Source of the DNA: Peronospora farinosa
Lineage: Eukaryota > Oomycota > Peronosporomycetes > Peronosporales > Peronosporaceae
Direction: 5' to 3'
Length of the DNA stretch: 64,000 nucleotides
NCBI GenBank assembly: GCA_947646735.1
Contig: CANTFK010000182.1
Coordinates: forward strand, 124,001-188,000
Shown here: piece by piece, positions 42,844 to 55,499 of the stretch
Numbering within the stretch: position 1 is the first letter of the stretch
Layout of the letters: each line of letters begins with the position of its first letter
Program-made: the position numbers and the translations under genes
Notes under the pieces: model-generated
What the model saw: the letters and a program-made list of their open reading frames with translations, nothing else
What the model was told of the DNA's origin: nothing
Database searches by the model: none

Positions 42844-44733
42844 ATGAAGGTTCTACCCGTCGTCTTCTACCAGCTTAAATCACTTGTTCAGGCGCGTTTA
42901 AACACGTTCCAGAGCAATTGCCGACACTTGATAGCAAAACCCGATCAACTGTTACGTCAGGAACCAGCAGAGATCACGGCAATACCGAGATCCGTAGCTT
43001 TCGTGACCAAGAATAGCCAAGTCTCGACATTTCGAAAGCCACATGGATTGAGCTATGGCAGCGTCCGTAAAAGCTGGAGAGGATATATCCACAAGCTTGT
43101 TTCATATCCAAAGCTGCAACAAGTAGCTTTAGAAGCTGCAAATTGGTTTACAAAACCCAAAGAGCTAGAGTTTAATTTACCAAGGAATTTTCTTGCCAAG
43201 TACAAGCTTGGAGACAAATTGGGAGAAGGAGCTTTTGGAACGGTCTATTGTGCACTACCAAGGTTTCAAGATATGGGTGGGAGGAAGCTAGAGCTGGATT
43301 TTGCAGTAAAAACAGTGCCAAAGTGTCGCATTAGTAGCCGGCATGACTATGCTGCGTTAAAAAGAGAAGGACGCATGATGATGCTACTGGGTGGAACGCT
43401 CAATGTCGTGCACTTCTTTGGGGCGTATGAAGATGATGATAATGTATATTTTGTAATGGAGCGTTGTGTTGGTGGCGACGCATCAACACGGCTGTCCAAA
43501 GTGAAGGAGATGGATCTGACTGCTGATGTCACGCATGAGGAACGGGCAAAGACGTACATGCGAGATATCTTGCATGTAATATGGCAGTGTCATTTGCTGC
43601 GCATTTTACATCGAGACGTCAAGCTCGAGAACTTTTTGTTTGCAGATTCAAAGCACGACAGTCCGCTCAAGTTGACTGATTTTGGTGGAGCAGCATTCCT
43701 GGATGAGGGCGAATTCTTGAATAATGTTCATGGCACGCCGCTGTACACAGCACCAGAGGTGCTTAAGCACAAATACGCTTTCCCGTCGGATTTATGGAGC
43801 TGTGGGGTGATTTTATATCGGCTACTGAGTGGACGCTTTCCATTCGAAGCTGACGAACTGCTGAACGAGCGCATAATGCACGAAGAGATCGATCTAAAGA
43901 GCCCACCGTGGACCGATATCTCGGACGAAGCCAAGGATCTAGTGCAAAAATTGCTGGAACGCAATGTCACTAAACGTGTTACAGCTGAGCAAGCACTGAA
44001 GCATCCATGGCTTGCTTCGATTTCGCCACTATCTGTTGAGGCGTCCACTACGGCTTTTGCTGCTGCAAAGGAAGCTATCAAGGGGATGACAGGCTTTGTA
44101 CTAGACGGCACGCTCGTACAAAGGTTACAACTCTATCGATCTCTTAACATCCTCCAGCGTGCCGTACTGAACGAAGTAACTTGTCTTTTGCCTCTTGAAC
44201 TGAAGCAAGACGTGGTTGTGCTATACAGTGAAGTATCTCGTGATGCCAGTGAAATCGTCGGTCTCGAGGAGTTTGCAGTTTACGTAGCAGCAGGTGGCTA
44301 TCGACTCACCAAAGACGAAGCAAAAGGTTTTCTACGGAACTTGGACCTCGACGGTGATGGTCTGCTATCTCGCAATGAGTTTTGTGCTGCTCAACTAGAT
44401 TGGCCACTTCTTCAAAGTCAGCATCGTGAAGTATTCACCACGTGCGTTGACCAGGTATTTCACATGGTTGATCGGGACAAGGATGGTCTAGTGACACTTG
44501 AAGACGTGGCCGAGCTAACGCCGTTCCAAAAAAGCAACAAGTGCTTACATTCATTCCGAAACGACTTGGATCGATGCTTCCAGTACGCTGATCGTTCAGG
44601 TAGGAGTCGTATTGACAAGAAAGACTTCAAACATATGCTGCATATTACTGCAGACGCGTACGTTCACTTCCCCAAGAGACTCAAGCAAGCTCTAGCGACA
44701 AAAAGTCATCTAGTACATGTTCATGGACAGTAA
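42844..44733 (+). CDS. CDPK-like Ser/Thr protein kinase with EF-hands
   Basis: Intronless, 629 aa. A 115-residue N-terminal extension has no known domain. The kinase domain (about 120-395) shows the P-loop LGEGAFGTVY, FAVKTV (VAIK Lys), HRDVKLENFL (catalytic loop), DFGGAAF, GTPLYTAPEVL and [15 protein letters not shown], so it should be active. A helical linker (400-480) resembles the junction domain of calcium-dependent kinases. Two recognisable EF-hands follow: DLDGDGLLSRNEF near residue 500 (canonical D-D-D-L-E) and DRDKDGLVTLEDV near 542 (Asp at position 12); a third (DRSGRSRIDKKDF) is degenerate. It should phosphorylate proteins in response to calcium. A large CDPK-like family is usual in oomycetes. 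No myristoylation Gly at position 2. Confidence 0.88.
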   Translation: MKVLPVVFYQLKSLVQARLNTFQSNCRHLIAKPDQLLRQEPAEITAIPRSVAFVTKNSQVSTFRKPHGLSYGSVRKSWRGYIHKLVSYPKLQQVALEAANWFTKPKELEFNLPRNFLAKYKLGDKLGEGAFGTVYCALPRFQDMGGRKLELDFAVKTVPKCRISSRHDYAALKREGRMMMLLGGTLNVVHFFGAYEDDDNVYFVMERCVGGDASTRLSKVKEMDLTADVTHEERAKTYMRDILHVIWQCHLLRILHRDVKLENFLFADSKHDSPLKLTDFGGAAFLDEGEFLNNVHGTPLYTAPEVLKHKYAFPSDLWSCGVILYRLLSGRFPFEADELLNERIMHEEIDLKSPPWTDISDEAKDLVQKLLERNVTKRVTAEQALKHPWLASISPLSVEASTTAFAAAKEAIKGMTGFVLDGTLVQRLQLYRSLNILQRAVLNEVTCLLPLELKQDVVVLYSEVSRDASEIVGLEEFAVYVAAGGYRLTKDEAKGFLRNLDLDGDGLLSRNEFCAAQLDWPLLQSQHREVFTTCVDQVFHMVDRDKDGLVTLEDVAELTPFQKSNKCLHSFRNDLDRCFQYADRSGRSRIDKKDFKHMLHITADAYVHFPKRLKQALATKSHLVHVHGQ

Positions 44734-44951
44734 AAACGATGTATGTTTCTCGTAGCTTCGACACTTTGACACCGTAATGTACTAACATAAATACATCGAA
44801 CACTTTGTAGTAACAAAAAACTGATGCTTGAGCTTCCAAACGACTCGTGCGATGCTCTTCTTGTCTTGTATCTCTAGCCAGAAAGTTCCTTAGTATTGGA
44901 AACATGAGTTCCAAGAACTTGGGACAAGAGAATCTACCATTGGTACATTCA

Positions 44952-45629
44952 TTATACAACAATGCTCTTCCCAACTGCAATGTGAAGACCTGCCTGTCGA
45001 ACCGGACGATTCAATAGCTGGTTCACACGAACAAGCGCGACTTGCAACTTGGAGATTTTTCGTTTCTTGGATTGATTCGTCTCAGACGTTTCACTGTAGA
45101 CTGTCGATGTCGTGATGAAAGACTTGGTACTGTCACTTTTCTCACCATTGTCTTGACAAGACGGGGGTCGAGTTGTCACTGATCTGTCGTCCTTTGACTT
45201 TAAAAGTTTCTTTTCAATGGACAATTCGTTCACGTTCTTAATGATTACGTCATCCGTGTTGAGAAACACAAGACTAACAGGTTTGGGGGCCATGAGCATG
45301 ACTTGTTTCAAGTCTTTTAGTGTAAGACGGTTCACGGGAAACCCACCGACAAGCTTTAATTCACTCCCAAGTTTAAGAGTTGTCGTCGTCTCTGTCTCCT
45401 GTGTCACCGTAGTGACAAAGATTGCACCCGTGCGTTTACGTTTCAGTGTAAAGCCCGGTGCCGTGTAGCCACCCCACATGATCTCAACAGTGCGTGGAGC
45501 TGAGGCAAGTGGTAATGAAGTTGATGACGAATCAGATACAGACGTTTGGTCCAATTCTTTTCTCGGTGATCGTTTCAGATTTAGTATTTCATGACTTGAT
45601 ACGGTTCGAGAGGATTGAGATGTAGCCAT
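44952..45629 (-). CDS. PDZ-like domain protein
   Basis: One exon, 225 aa, convergent with the kinase gene (218 bp between stops). Residues about 45-125 look like a PDZ fold: VEIMWGGYTAPGFTLKRK (carboxylate-binding-loop region, PGFTL in place of LGF), GAIFVTTVT, GSELKLVGGFPVNRLTLKDL and PVSLVFLN, the strand-helix-strand end. Flanks are Ser/Thr/Lys-rich and probably disordered, with a basic KKRKISKLQ segment. It may act as a scaffold that binds C-termini; partners are unknown. Starts at ATG 45629; a second Met in frame would remove the first half of the domain. Confidence 0.65.
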   Translation of the reverse strand: MATSQSSRTVSSHEILNLKRSPRKELDQTSVSDSSSTSLPLASAPRTVEIMWGGYTAPGFTLKRKRTGAIFVTTVTQETETTTTLKLGSELKLVGGFPVNRLTLKDLKQVMLMAPKPVSLVFLNTDDVIIKNVNELSIEKKLLKSKDDRSVTTRPPSCQDNGEKSDSTKSFITTSTVYSETSETNQSKKRKISKLQVALVRVNQLLNRPVRQAGLHIAVGKSIVV

Positions 45630-46550
45630 TTCGTGTTTTGACCGAATGCTGGCAAATTGGAAAATGAAGTAGAAACGACGAGTCAGACCGGAGATGGAGC
45701 CGGAGCAGGTCAGACCTGTAAATGTAATATTCCTGTCTTAGCAAGTAGTAGAATAAAGGTTTGATGATGTCAATTAGATACAATCGTAACCTGTAAGAAC
45801 ATATATACAAAACTGAAAATCTGATTCGTTCACAAACGACATGAAACTGGCGGTGGTATTGTGAACAAAAAATCTCTTCACTTGAGTAACAAATTATTTG
45901 AAATTGTAGTTCAGGGGGTTGTTAAGTGATTTGGTATCACAGCTTCAAGCTGGCGTTATGTTATTTAGTATCACAGCTTCAAGCTAGCTGGCGTTATGTT
46001 GCACTTGTAGTACGGTAGCGAGAAATTCCGCTAGTCCATACAGCACCATGTGTTTATACTGGGGTTTCTTATATGGTGTCGGTCGTCTGTAACTTGCAGT
46101 CAGCAAAGCCTTTGGCACAAGTAAAGTCGCTAGACCACGATTTGCTCATCAGGATCTCGTAAGCTGTCCTTCCATAACTAATACCATTTGTTATCTGCTA
46201 AGCATCTACGAACCTTATAAGGCAAAAGCTGGTTACACTATACCTGTCTCATCCGATACCCTTTGTGAACAAATAGATTACTATTATAACAGAAATAGCA
46301 GTTTAAACAGGTTATACGGTATATTCCATTCTTTGCTACGGAGTTGAAGTACCGCTAAACCCCAGAAAAGATGCGATCTACGAAAGAGCTCTATACCATC
46401 GGACACTGATAATACCGGTATTTGTGATAGTTGGTGTACACCACACCACACACTACCCCAACGTATTCCTATCGACTACGCGACCTGAAAACGAATTGGT
46501 GATTTTGCTCTTCTTGTCTCTTCATCTCTCTCTCTCTCTCTCTTGTCTCT

Positions 46551-46601
<51 letters not shown>

Positions 46602-46617
46602 GTGTATCTTCAAGCCC
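45630..46617. other. Intergenic with a direct repeat and a CT microsatellite
   Basis: No gene. Two near-identical copies of TATCACAGCTTCAAGCT...GGCGTTATGTT lie at 45931-45962 and 45965-46000, the second with an extra AGCT. A long (CT)n run at about 46525-46600 ends some 20 bp before the ATG of the next gene and probably lies in its leader or core promoter. Confidence 0.6.
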
Positions 46618-48787
<2,170 letters not shown>

Positions 48788-49736
48788 AGGTGCGAGCTCA
48801 GATGATTCGTTATCAATGTGAAGCGTTTGTTCTGCATGTCTGTAGACAGACGTTGAACGCGGAGCAGATTAACAGGCAAATAAACTCGACTAGATCTTTC
48901 TCATAGATCGTACTGACAAAGGTCATGGCTCGATGTTACGACAAGCAGGTCGTGCCGCGCGTACTTTGCCGACAAATTGGCATCATGTTCAAATCTTCTC
49001 CATTGCCACCAATTTTTGCTCTATTTTTCTTCCAGTAATGGTCATGGACTTCTTTTTCAATGAGCATTACCACGTTGAGTACGTGACACTCGAAGCTGCA
49101 TAGTTCGTGGTTGCAATAATGGAAACCACTCGATCCTTTGACCCATTAGTTTTTCCATTCAAATGCATCTCCATAGCCGCGTCCATAGATTCGTGTCTCC
49201 AGTAATGCATAGCACGTCATCAATTATCACGGGTTTTTGTTCGTCATCGGTTGTAAAAAGTGCTTTCTTCGTGATTACGGAACGACTTGTGAACGTACCG
49301 TAATCTCCATATGTCGTGTCATCAAGCGATTACACCATCTCAGTGTATCTTTTTTGTTGCATTTTTAGGACTCAAGACGTATTCTAATAGTTTTTGGACA
49401 AGAGTGATAACGTCATCACGTGAGACACGTATCCACGCACTGACATGGTTATTGTAGCTGTAGTTTAATAAGAATGTTGGCAAGTTCCAAATATGGATTG
49501 TGAGCTATTACGTTATCACTCGCGACGGCAAATCGTTGATTTTCTTGATCTGCATGGATCCAGCATTCTGTACAAGCTATGATTGACCTTTAACGCGAGT
49601 ATTTCGTAATTCAACATTGACATGTGGCCCTCCTCGTCTTCAACGATTATCAGCACGTAGCGTTGTCGAGGCACTATGTTCGTCTTAACTCGAATGGTGA
49701 CGGCACTCTCCTTTGTCATGCAGGAAGTAGTTGCCG
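48788..49736. other. Intergenic, nothing recognised
   Basis: About 950 bp between the convergent ends of the SNF1 and PTDSS genes; a - strand frame (49516-49812) overlaps the latter's last exon in another frame and is not supported. Confidence 0.5.
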
Positions 49737-51408
49737 TTAAAATGCCCATTGCGACGTCAAGATGACCAACGGGGCAAAAGAGGCCCAAAATAGCACATCG
49801 AGGTACCCCCAACCAGTGACAAGTCTACGCGAACGTCGAGGTGTAGGTTGGCGCGGTGCACCTCGGAAGAAAAGCAGCATCCAGATCGAAAACATGACCA
49901 CGAATGCTAGAATCGGATAAATTACTAAGGCTGGTGGCGGTTGCGTGAATAACACGCCGTTAGCCGAAAACTTGACCCACACGAGAATCTCAAAAGTTGC
50001 GATCGACAGGATCATCCACGTATTCTGACCTAAGCGCCAGCATTCAGGGTTTGTAATAAACTCATAGTACTGTAGAAGGAATAAAACGTTAGACACCTAT
50101 GAGTACAAGACAAACGAAAGGCAACGCAAATATCCAACAGACGCACCTCAGCAGCTGCGGGGATTCCGAGCATGAATACGAGAAAGAGGCGGTATGAGTT
50201 AAAATTGCTCTCTTTCGGAATGCTCAATGTTGTCAGCATGAAGAAGGCATTCAGCTCCGTAATCAGACACATCAGCATTGCGAACACAATCTCGGCGAAT
50301 CGCTTAAAACTTGAAAATACTTCCCAATGATATTGTTCCCAACTGAAAGGCGTAAACTGGTTTAGCGCTAAACGAAAGTAGCCCAACTTCTTGCCTCGAC
50401 GACCCGACCAATCGTATTCCTTCGATTCCAATAACCACAACGTTACGCGACCAAGACACATGCCCAGCATATTTGCCCCCAGCATATCCAACAACAGCGA
50501 ATCCCACCTAGAAAAAAGAATACAACATCCACAACAAACAATGAATCAGTCTGTCCTGATTATTATTATACTTAACATGACCATTGTGATACATAACGCA
50601 CCAACACTCTTGAAAGTCCGGAATGACAAATTGCAGTGCAAGTTCTAAGATTTCAAAGGCAATGCTGAGCACCCAGCAAAATCGCCAGTCACGAAACATA
50701 CACATTTTGCCCCACCAGCCCGTCACATGAGCAAAAAACCAGATACTTGTTACTCCACGAGTTAATGACTGCAAGATCACATAAAACCCAAAAATACACA
50801 AACAATTACTCCAAAACTATTATACTATGGAAAAACCCCCAAAACCTATTCCCTGTAACAATTAATATTACCGCAGAATTGATATCACACTGAACTTGTA
50901 CCGCGACAACGGTCTTGGGTCGAGTCCCTACTTCTGGGAGTACAAACTGCATGGCGTTTATTGCACCCTGTCGGTTTTGTACCAACATGGCTGCTAATAG
51001 CAGCAAATACACGACGGAACAGCCATGCACGACTCGCCAGAGTCCAGGATGTGGACGCATCATCAGACCGTCTCTTGTTTGCAAGAAACAATAGACGAGG
51101 AACACGAGAATTGCAGCAAATAACGCATTACGAACATTTTGTCCCGTGTTTTGTGACTCGTGGGTGAATGAAAAGTACGAAAAACCCGCAACTACGACAA
51201 ATAACACAAAAATCTGACGGGGTTGTTCTGGAAAGAGCAAAAGTCCCTCAACTTCACTGCCATGTGACGCGCGGAACGTATTGTAAGGCAATTTGTCGGG
51301 TCTATAGTGGTGCGAGTCAGCTGCCGCGACCGAAGATTTGTTTGCGATGGCTACAGCAGATAGACCTGTAGTCTTGCGCTGCCGTAGCGAGCTCTCACTA
51401 TCCTTCAT
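49737..51408 (-). CDS. Phosphatidylserine synthase, base-exchange type (PTDSS-like)
   Basis: Four exons: 51408-50872, 50768-50602, 50507-50147, 50069-49737; 465 aa (human PTDSS1 is 473 aa). Multiple hydrophobic segments and family motifs are present: MRPHPGLWRVVHGCSVVYLL (RPHPA.WR), IWFFAHVTGWWGKMCMFRDW, FEILELALQFVIPDFQECWW (LELFF.H.LPNF.ECWWD), RRGKKLGYFRLALNQFTPFS and ELNAFFMLTTL. The enzyme sits in ER-type membranes and swaps the head group of phosphatidylcholine or -ethanolamine for L-serine. This is the animal/plant type, not the bacterial/yeast CDP-diacylglycerol type. Intron 2 has a GTGCGT donor, supported because splicing restores the invariant ECWWD. Neighbours are two other serine-using enzymes. 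Confidence 0.92.
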
Positions 51409-51834
51409 TTAGGTATAATCCGGATTCGGAATAAAAATCCAGATGATTGGATATTTGTTGAAAAAGTCCGCTATTGCAACAATTAATAAAGTATTGCAAT
51501 AAGTTGGCGTCTCGAAACTCCTTTTTGGAATTTTCACGTAAGCAGGCCACGTTTATGCATGTCGAGTCAGTTTGCGTCCGGATGCAGCAACGTCTTTGTA
51601 CCTCGGATTATTGCAATATAAAAAAGGCGGTGAGCAACCGCCCTGAAGCTATAAGATGGGCTAGAACGACGCATGGAAGCATTTAGTTTTTAAGCGATGG
51701 TAGTGAGATGAGCTACAAGCCGTGGTAGGATTGTAATGATAATTGCTCGAACTGCGGTCAGCTATTTACTTGTTTAAAATCAATTACATCGGATCTTTGC
51801 TATACTACTATGTATGATAGACACCAGACTTGAC
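51409..51834. other. Intergenic, nothing recognised
   Basis: 426 bp between two - strand genes; presumably the promoter of the PTDSS-like gene and the 3' region of the CBS gene. Confidence 0.5.
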
Positions 51835-53565
51835 TTAGTCCTTGTGAGCACTAGTAATGTAGTTTAAGAGATCGATTCTCGTCGCAAGACCAGCAATCTT
51901 TTCGTCTTTCGAAGTTACGACAGCAAAGTAGTCCTTGTCAAAAATAGTGGCGAGTTCGGCCAACGAGCTTTCATGAGTAACACGGCTGAAATTGCCAAAA
52001 GTCACAGCTCCGACTGGGTCCGTGCGCATAACGCGACCTGAAGATAGCATTGACAACAGGTTGCCAATGGTAACCACACCCTGTACAATACCATTTTCTG
52101 CCACGACAGGCAGCTGGTCGTAACCATGGTGCTCCATCGTCTCAATAGCGGCAGCGCATGAGAGGATGGGAGGCACTGTCGAAGGGTGCGGTAGCTCTAG
52201 CACCGATACACGCTGCTCCGACCACCACGTGCCAGTTTCTTTGCGGTACTTCGAGTAGTTTTCGCGGGTGTGTACCGTATTTTCCACGAATTTGTTCTCG
52301 TACATCCACTCGTCGTTTATGAACTTTGTCATGTAGTTACGCGTCGAGTCCGCCAGAATGACGACGCAGCGCTGGCCAGTCTTTAGTGTAGCGGCGGCAC
52401 GCACTGCCACCGCCATTGCGGAACCACACGATCCGCCGCACAAAAGCCCCTCCTCACGAATTAAACGGCGGGACATGATAAATGACTCTTGGTCGTTCGT
52501 CTTCTCCCACTTATCCACCAGGTTGCGATCAAGCACGTCCGGAATGAAATCGTAGCCAATACCCTCTACTTTGTACGATTTCAAACGATTCTTGTCGTTC
52601 AATGACTCGGGCTGGGCCAAAATCGATCCTTCCGGATCCACACCAACAACAATAACGTCAGGACATTTCTCTTTCAGCTTCTTGGCGATCCCAGTAATTG
52701 TTCCACCGGTACCAACACCTATCACAACCATATCCACTCTTCCGTCACATTGGTCCAAGATCTCTTCAGCTGTGCCCTCATAGTGTGCCAACGGATTAGA
52801 CGGGTTGGCATATTGGTCCAAAATGTGAGCGTTTGGAAGCTCAACCTGCAGTCTTTTGGCAATTCCAATATGGCTCTCCGGCGAGTCCCACGCAGCCTCT
52901 GTGGGCGTACGGATAATCTCAGCCCCAAGTGCCTTCAAAATGTTTACTTTTTCCAGACTCATTTTTTCTGTAATAACATACAAAGGTTATGTCCAGCCAG
53001 ATCAAGTAACACAAGCCTTCCATTACTTATCAAAACTCACCCGGTAGTGTGATGATGCATCGATAGCCCTTGATAGCCGATGCGAGCGCTAACCCAATGC
53101 CTAGAACCTCCACAATGTCAGTCTTTCAGCCTGTTTTCCACCTCTACAAACCCTTGAAATCTGCATACCAGTATTGCCAGACGTGGGCTCAATAAGTGTG
53201 TCACCAGGTTTAATGCGACCCGCTGCCTCGGCGTCTTCTATCATTCGCTTAGCAATGCGGTCCTTGATCGACCCACCAGCGTTAAAAAACTCACACTTGG
53301 CCAGAAGTTCACACTGTAGATGAGCTTTCTTGTTGATGTTATTTATGCGTACTAAGGGCGTCTGACCGATGGCTGCCTACAATATATGGGGACATATCTT
53401 AGGATGAGTAAGAAGAATAACAATTTTCTTCGATTCCACGAAGCATATAGCGATATTTCCAGTATGTATAGAAAGAGAAGATTCCTCATTATTTACCAGG
53501 ATGTTTGGTAAAATCTCCAGCGCCGCTGGTGACAGGGACGACACTTGCGAAGACGAGGTAGCCAT
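51835..53565 (-). CDS. Cystathionine beta-synthase
   Basis: Four exons: 53565-53497, 53376-53169, 53100-53041, 52967-51835; 489 aa. PLP fold-type II enzyme: [15 protein letters not shown] (PLP Lys at about residue 61), [14 protein letters not shown] (substrate loop), [15 protein letters not shown] (phosphate-binding loop) and [12 protein letters not shown]. After about residue 345 come two CBS motifs ([40 protein letters not shown]), the regulatory Bateman module. It condenses serine with homocysteine to cystathionine, the first step of transsulfuration to cysteine. The N-terminus before the catalytic domain is only about 23 residues, so the heme-binding region of the animal enzyme is missing, as in yeast. 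Divergent from SHMT with 236 bp between start codons. Confidence 0.94.
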
Positions 53566-53801
53566 GGCAGCGTACTGACTGATCTTAAAATTGGCCGAGC
53601 TTTTTAATGTGCAATACTTCATGTACCAGGGCTAGGGAACGAATTTGACAGGTCGAAGAGGCAAAGGGAATTATTGGTTAAAAAAAAAAAAAAACTCATG
53701 TAGCAGAGTGATGGTCACTGCAACGTGTGGTCTCCATTGCCGCATTCCGCATTTTGCTTCTTGCACCTCAACCTTCAACCGCATTCACTCTTCGTTTCCT
53801 T
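53566..53801. promoter_or_regulatory. Divergent promoter between CBS and SHMT
   Basis: 236 bp between the start codons of two serine-consuming PLP enzymes. Contains an A-run (53682-53695) and pyrimidine-rich tracts. Its small size makes shared control likely but this is inference. Confidence 0.5.
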
Positions 53802-55269
53802 ATGGTTCTCGTACGTTGTATTCACCCGCTCTCTCACTTCATCTAATACCTTTTTATCATTCTCATCTTCTTTCTGTCCTCAGGCCGGTAACGCTACGCT
53901 CGAAGAGCAAGATCCCGAGATTTTCAATCTCATTGAAGCCGAGAAGAATCGGCAATGGAAATGCCTGGAGCTTATCGCCTCGGAGAACTTTACGTCTCGC
54001 GCAGTCATGGATTGTTTGGGCTCGTGTCTGACTAACAAATACGCCGAGGGACAGCCGAATGCACGGTATTATGGCGGCAATGAAGTGATCGACAAGATTG
54101 AAATTTTGTGTCAGCAACGTGCCCTCACGGCCTACGGTCTTGCTGAAGACAAGTGGGGTGTCAACGTGCAGCCATACTCTGGTTCACCTGCTAACTTTGC
54201 TGTCTACACGGCTTTGCTGCGTCCACACGACCGTATCATGGGTCTAGATTTGCCCAGTGGAGGTCACTTGACCCACGGGTTCTACACTTACTCTAAGGCT
54301 GAGAAGACACGCAAAGCGGTTTCTGCTACGTCAGTGTACTTTGAGTCGTTGCCATACCGTGTGAACGCTGAGACGGGTCTGATTGACTTTGAAAAGCTCG
54401 CTGAACAGGCTGCTCTGTTCAAGCCAGCGATGATTATTTGTGGTGGTAGCGCGTACCCCCGTGACTGGGACTATGCCGCTTTCCGTAAGATTGCTGATGA
54501 TAATGGCGCTTTGCTCATGTGTGACATGGCGCATTACAGTGGTCTTGTGGTTACTCAGGAGCACAACAGTCCTTTTGAGTACTGTGATATTGTGACGACG
54601 ACGACGCACAAGTCGCTGCGTGGCCCGCGTGCTGGCATGATCTTTTACCGCCGTGACGAACGTAACTTTGAGCCTCGTATCAACAATGCCGTGTTTCCAG
54701 CGCTTCAGGGTGGACCGCATGAGCACCAGATTGCCGGTATTGCTGCGCAATTGAAGGAGGTGCAGACCCCCGAGTTCAAGGCGTACGTGCAGCAGCTTAA
54801 GGCTAATGCCAAGATTCTGGCCAAGACTTTGACTGACCTGGGCTACACAATGTGCACGGGTGGCACTGAGAACCACTTGGTTCTATGGGACTTGCGTCCA
54901 CAGGGCGTTACGGGCTCTAAGCTTGAGAAGCTTTGCGACATGGTCTCTATTACACTCAACAAGAACGCCGTGTTGGGTGACCGCAGCGCCCTTACCCCGG
55001 GCGGTGTGCGCGTTGGCACGCCTGCTCTTACTAGCCGTGGCTTTAAGGAGGCTGACTTTGTCAAGGTCGCCGAGTTCCTCGACCGTGCTGTGAAGCTGTG
55101 CATTGAGATTCAGAGTACAAGCGGCAAGAAGTTGGTAGACTTCATCAAGGCTGCTGAAGTCCACGAGGGCGTAAAACAGCTACGTCGTGATGTGAATACG
55201 CTGGCCACGTCGTTTGAGATGCCTGGCTTCAAGGTGTCGGAGATGCGCAACAAGATCATTGAAGAGTAA
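53802..55269 (+). CDS. Serine hydroxymethyltransferase, probably cytosolic
   Basis: Main exon 53884-55269 (461 residues) preceded by a proposed 9-base first exon, 53802-53810 (Met-Val-Leu), with a 73-bp intron (GTACGT ... CCTCAG); 464 aa in total. Motifs: [70 protein letters not shown], and [18 protein letters not shown] with the PLP Lys at about residue 246. PLP fold-type I. It converts serine and tetrahydrofolate to glycine and methylene-THF, feeding one-carbon metabolism. No mitochondrial presequence is visible, so the cytosol is likely. An alternative reading through the intron would add a hydrophobic, pyrimidine-derived leader and is rejected. Confidence 0.93.
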
Positions 55270-55499
55270 GTATGTTGCACATGTTTTGGTCTCTCCACTG
55301 AAGGTTAACAATAGATTGTGTGCGGTGTCTCCTGGAAGCTGCCTCCTCGCACCTTCCTCTACTGACATAGTAATGCATGTCGTGAGATTAATGCCAACAA
55401 CACTAACAAACCTCACTCAATATATTAGCCGCAGTCGATGGCCTCACCCAAAATGCCCTTTACGCGCCTATCTACAGCGAATTACACGATAACAACTAC

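Noticed and set aside
53725..53883. N-terminal extension of SHMT read straight through from 53725 as a mitochondrial presequence
   Set aside because: The stretch is pyrimidine-rich with a perfect GTACGT donor and CCTCAG acceptor, and its Phe/Ser/Leu translation lacks the Arg-rich amphipathic pattern.
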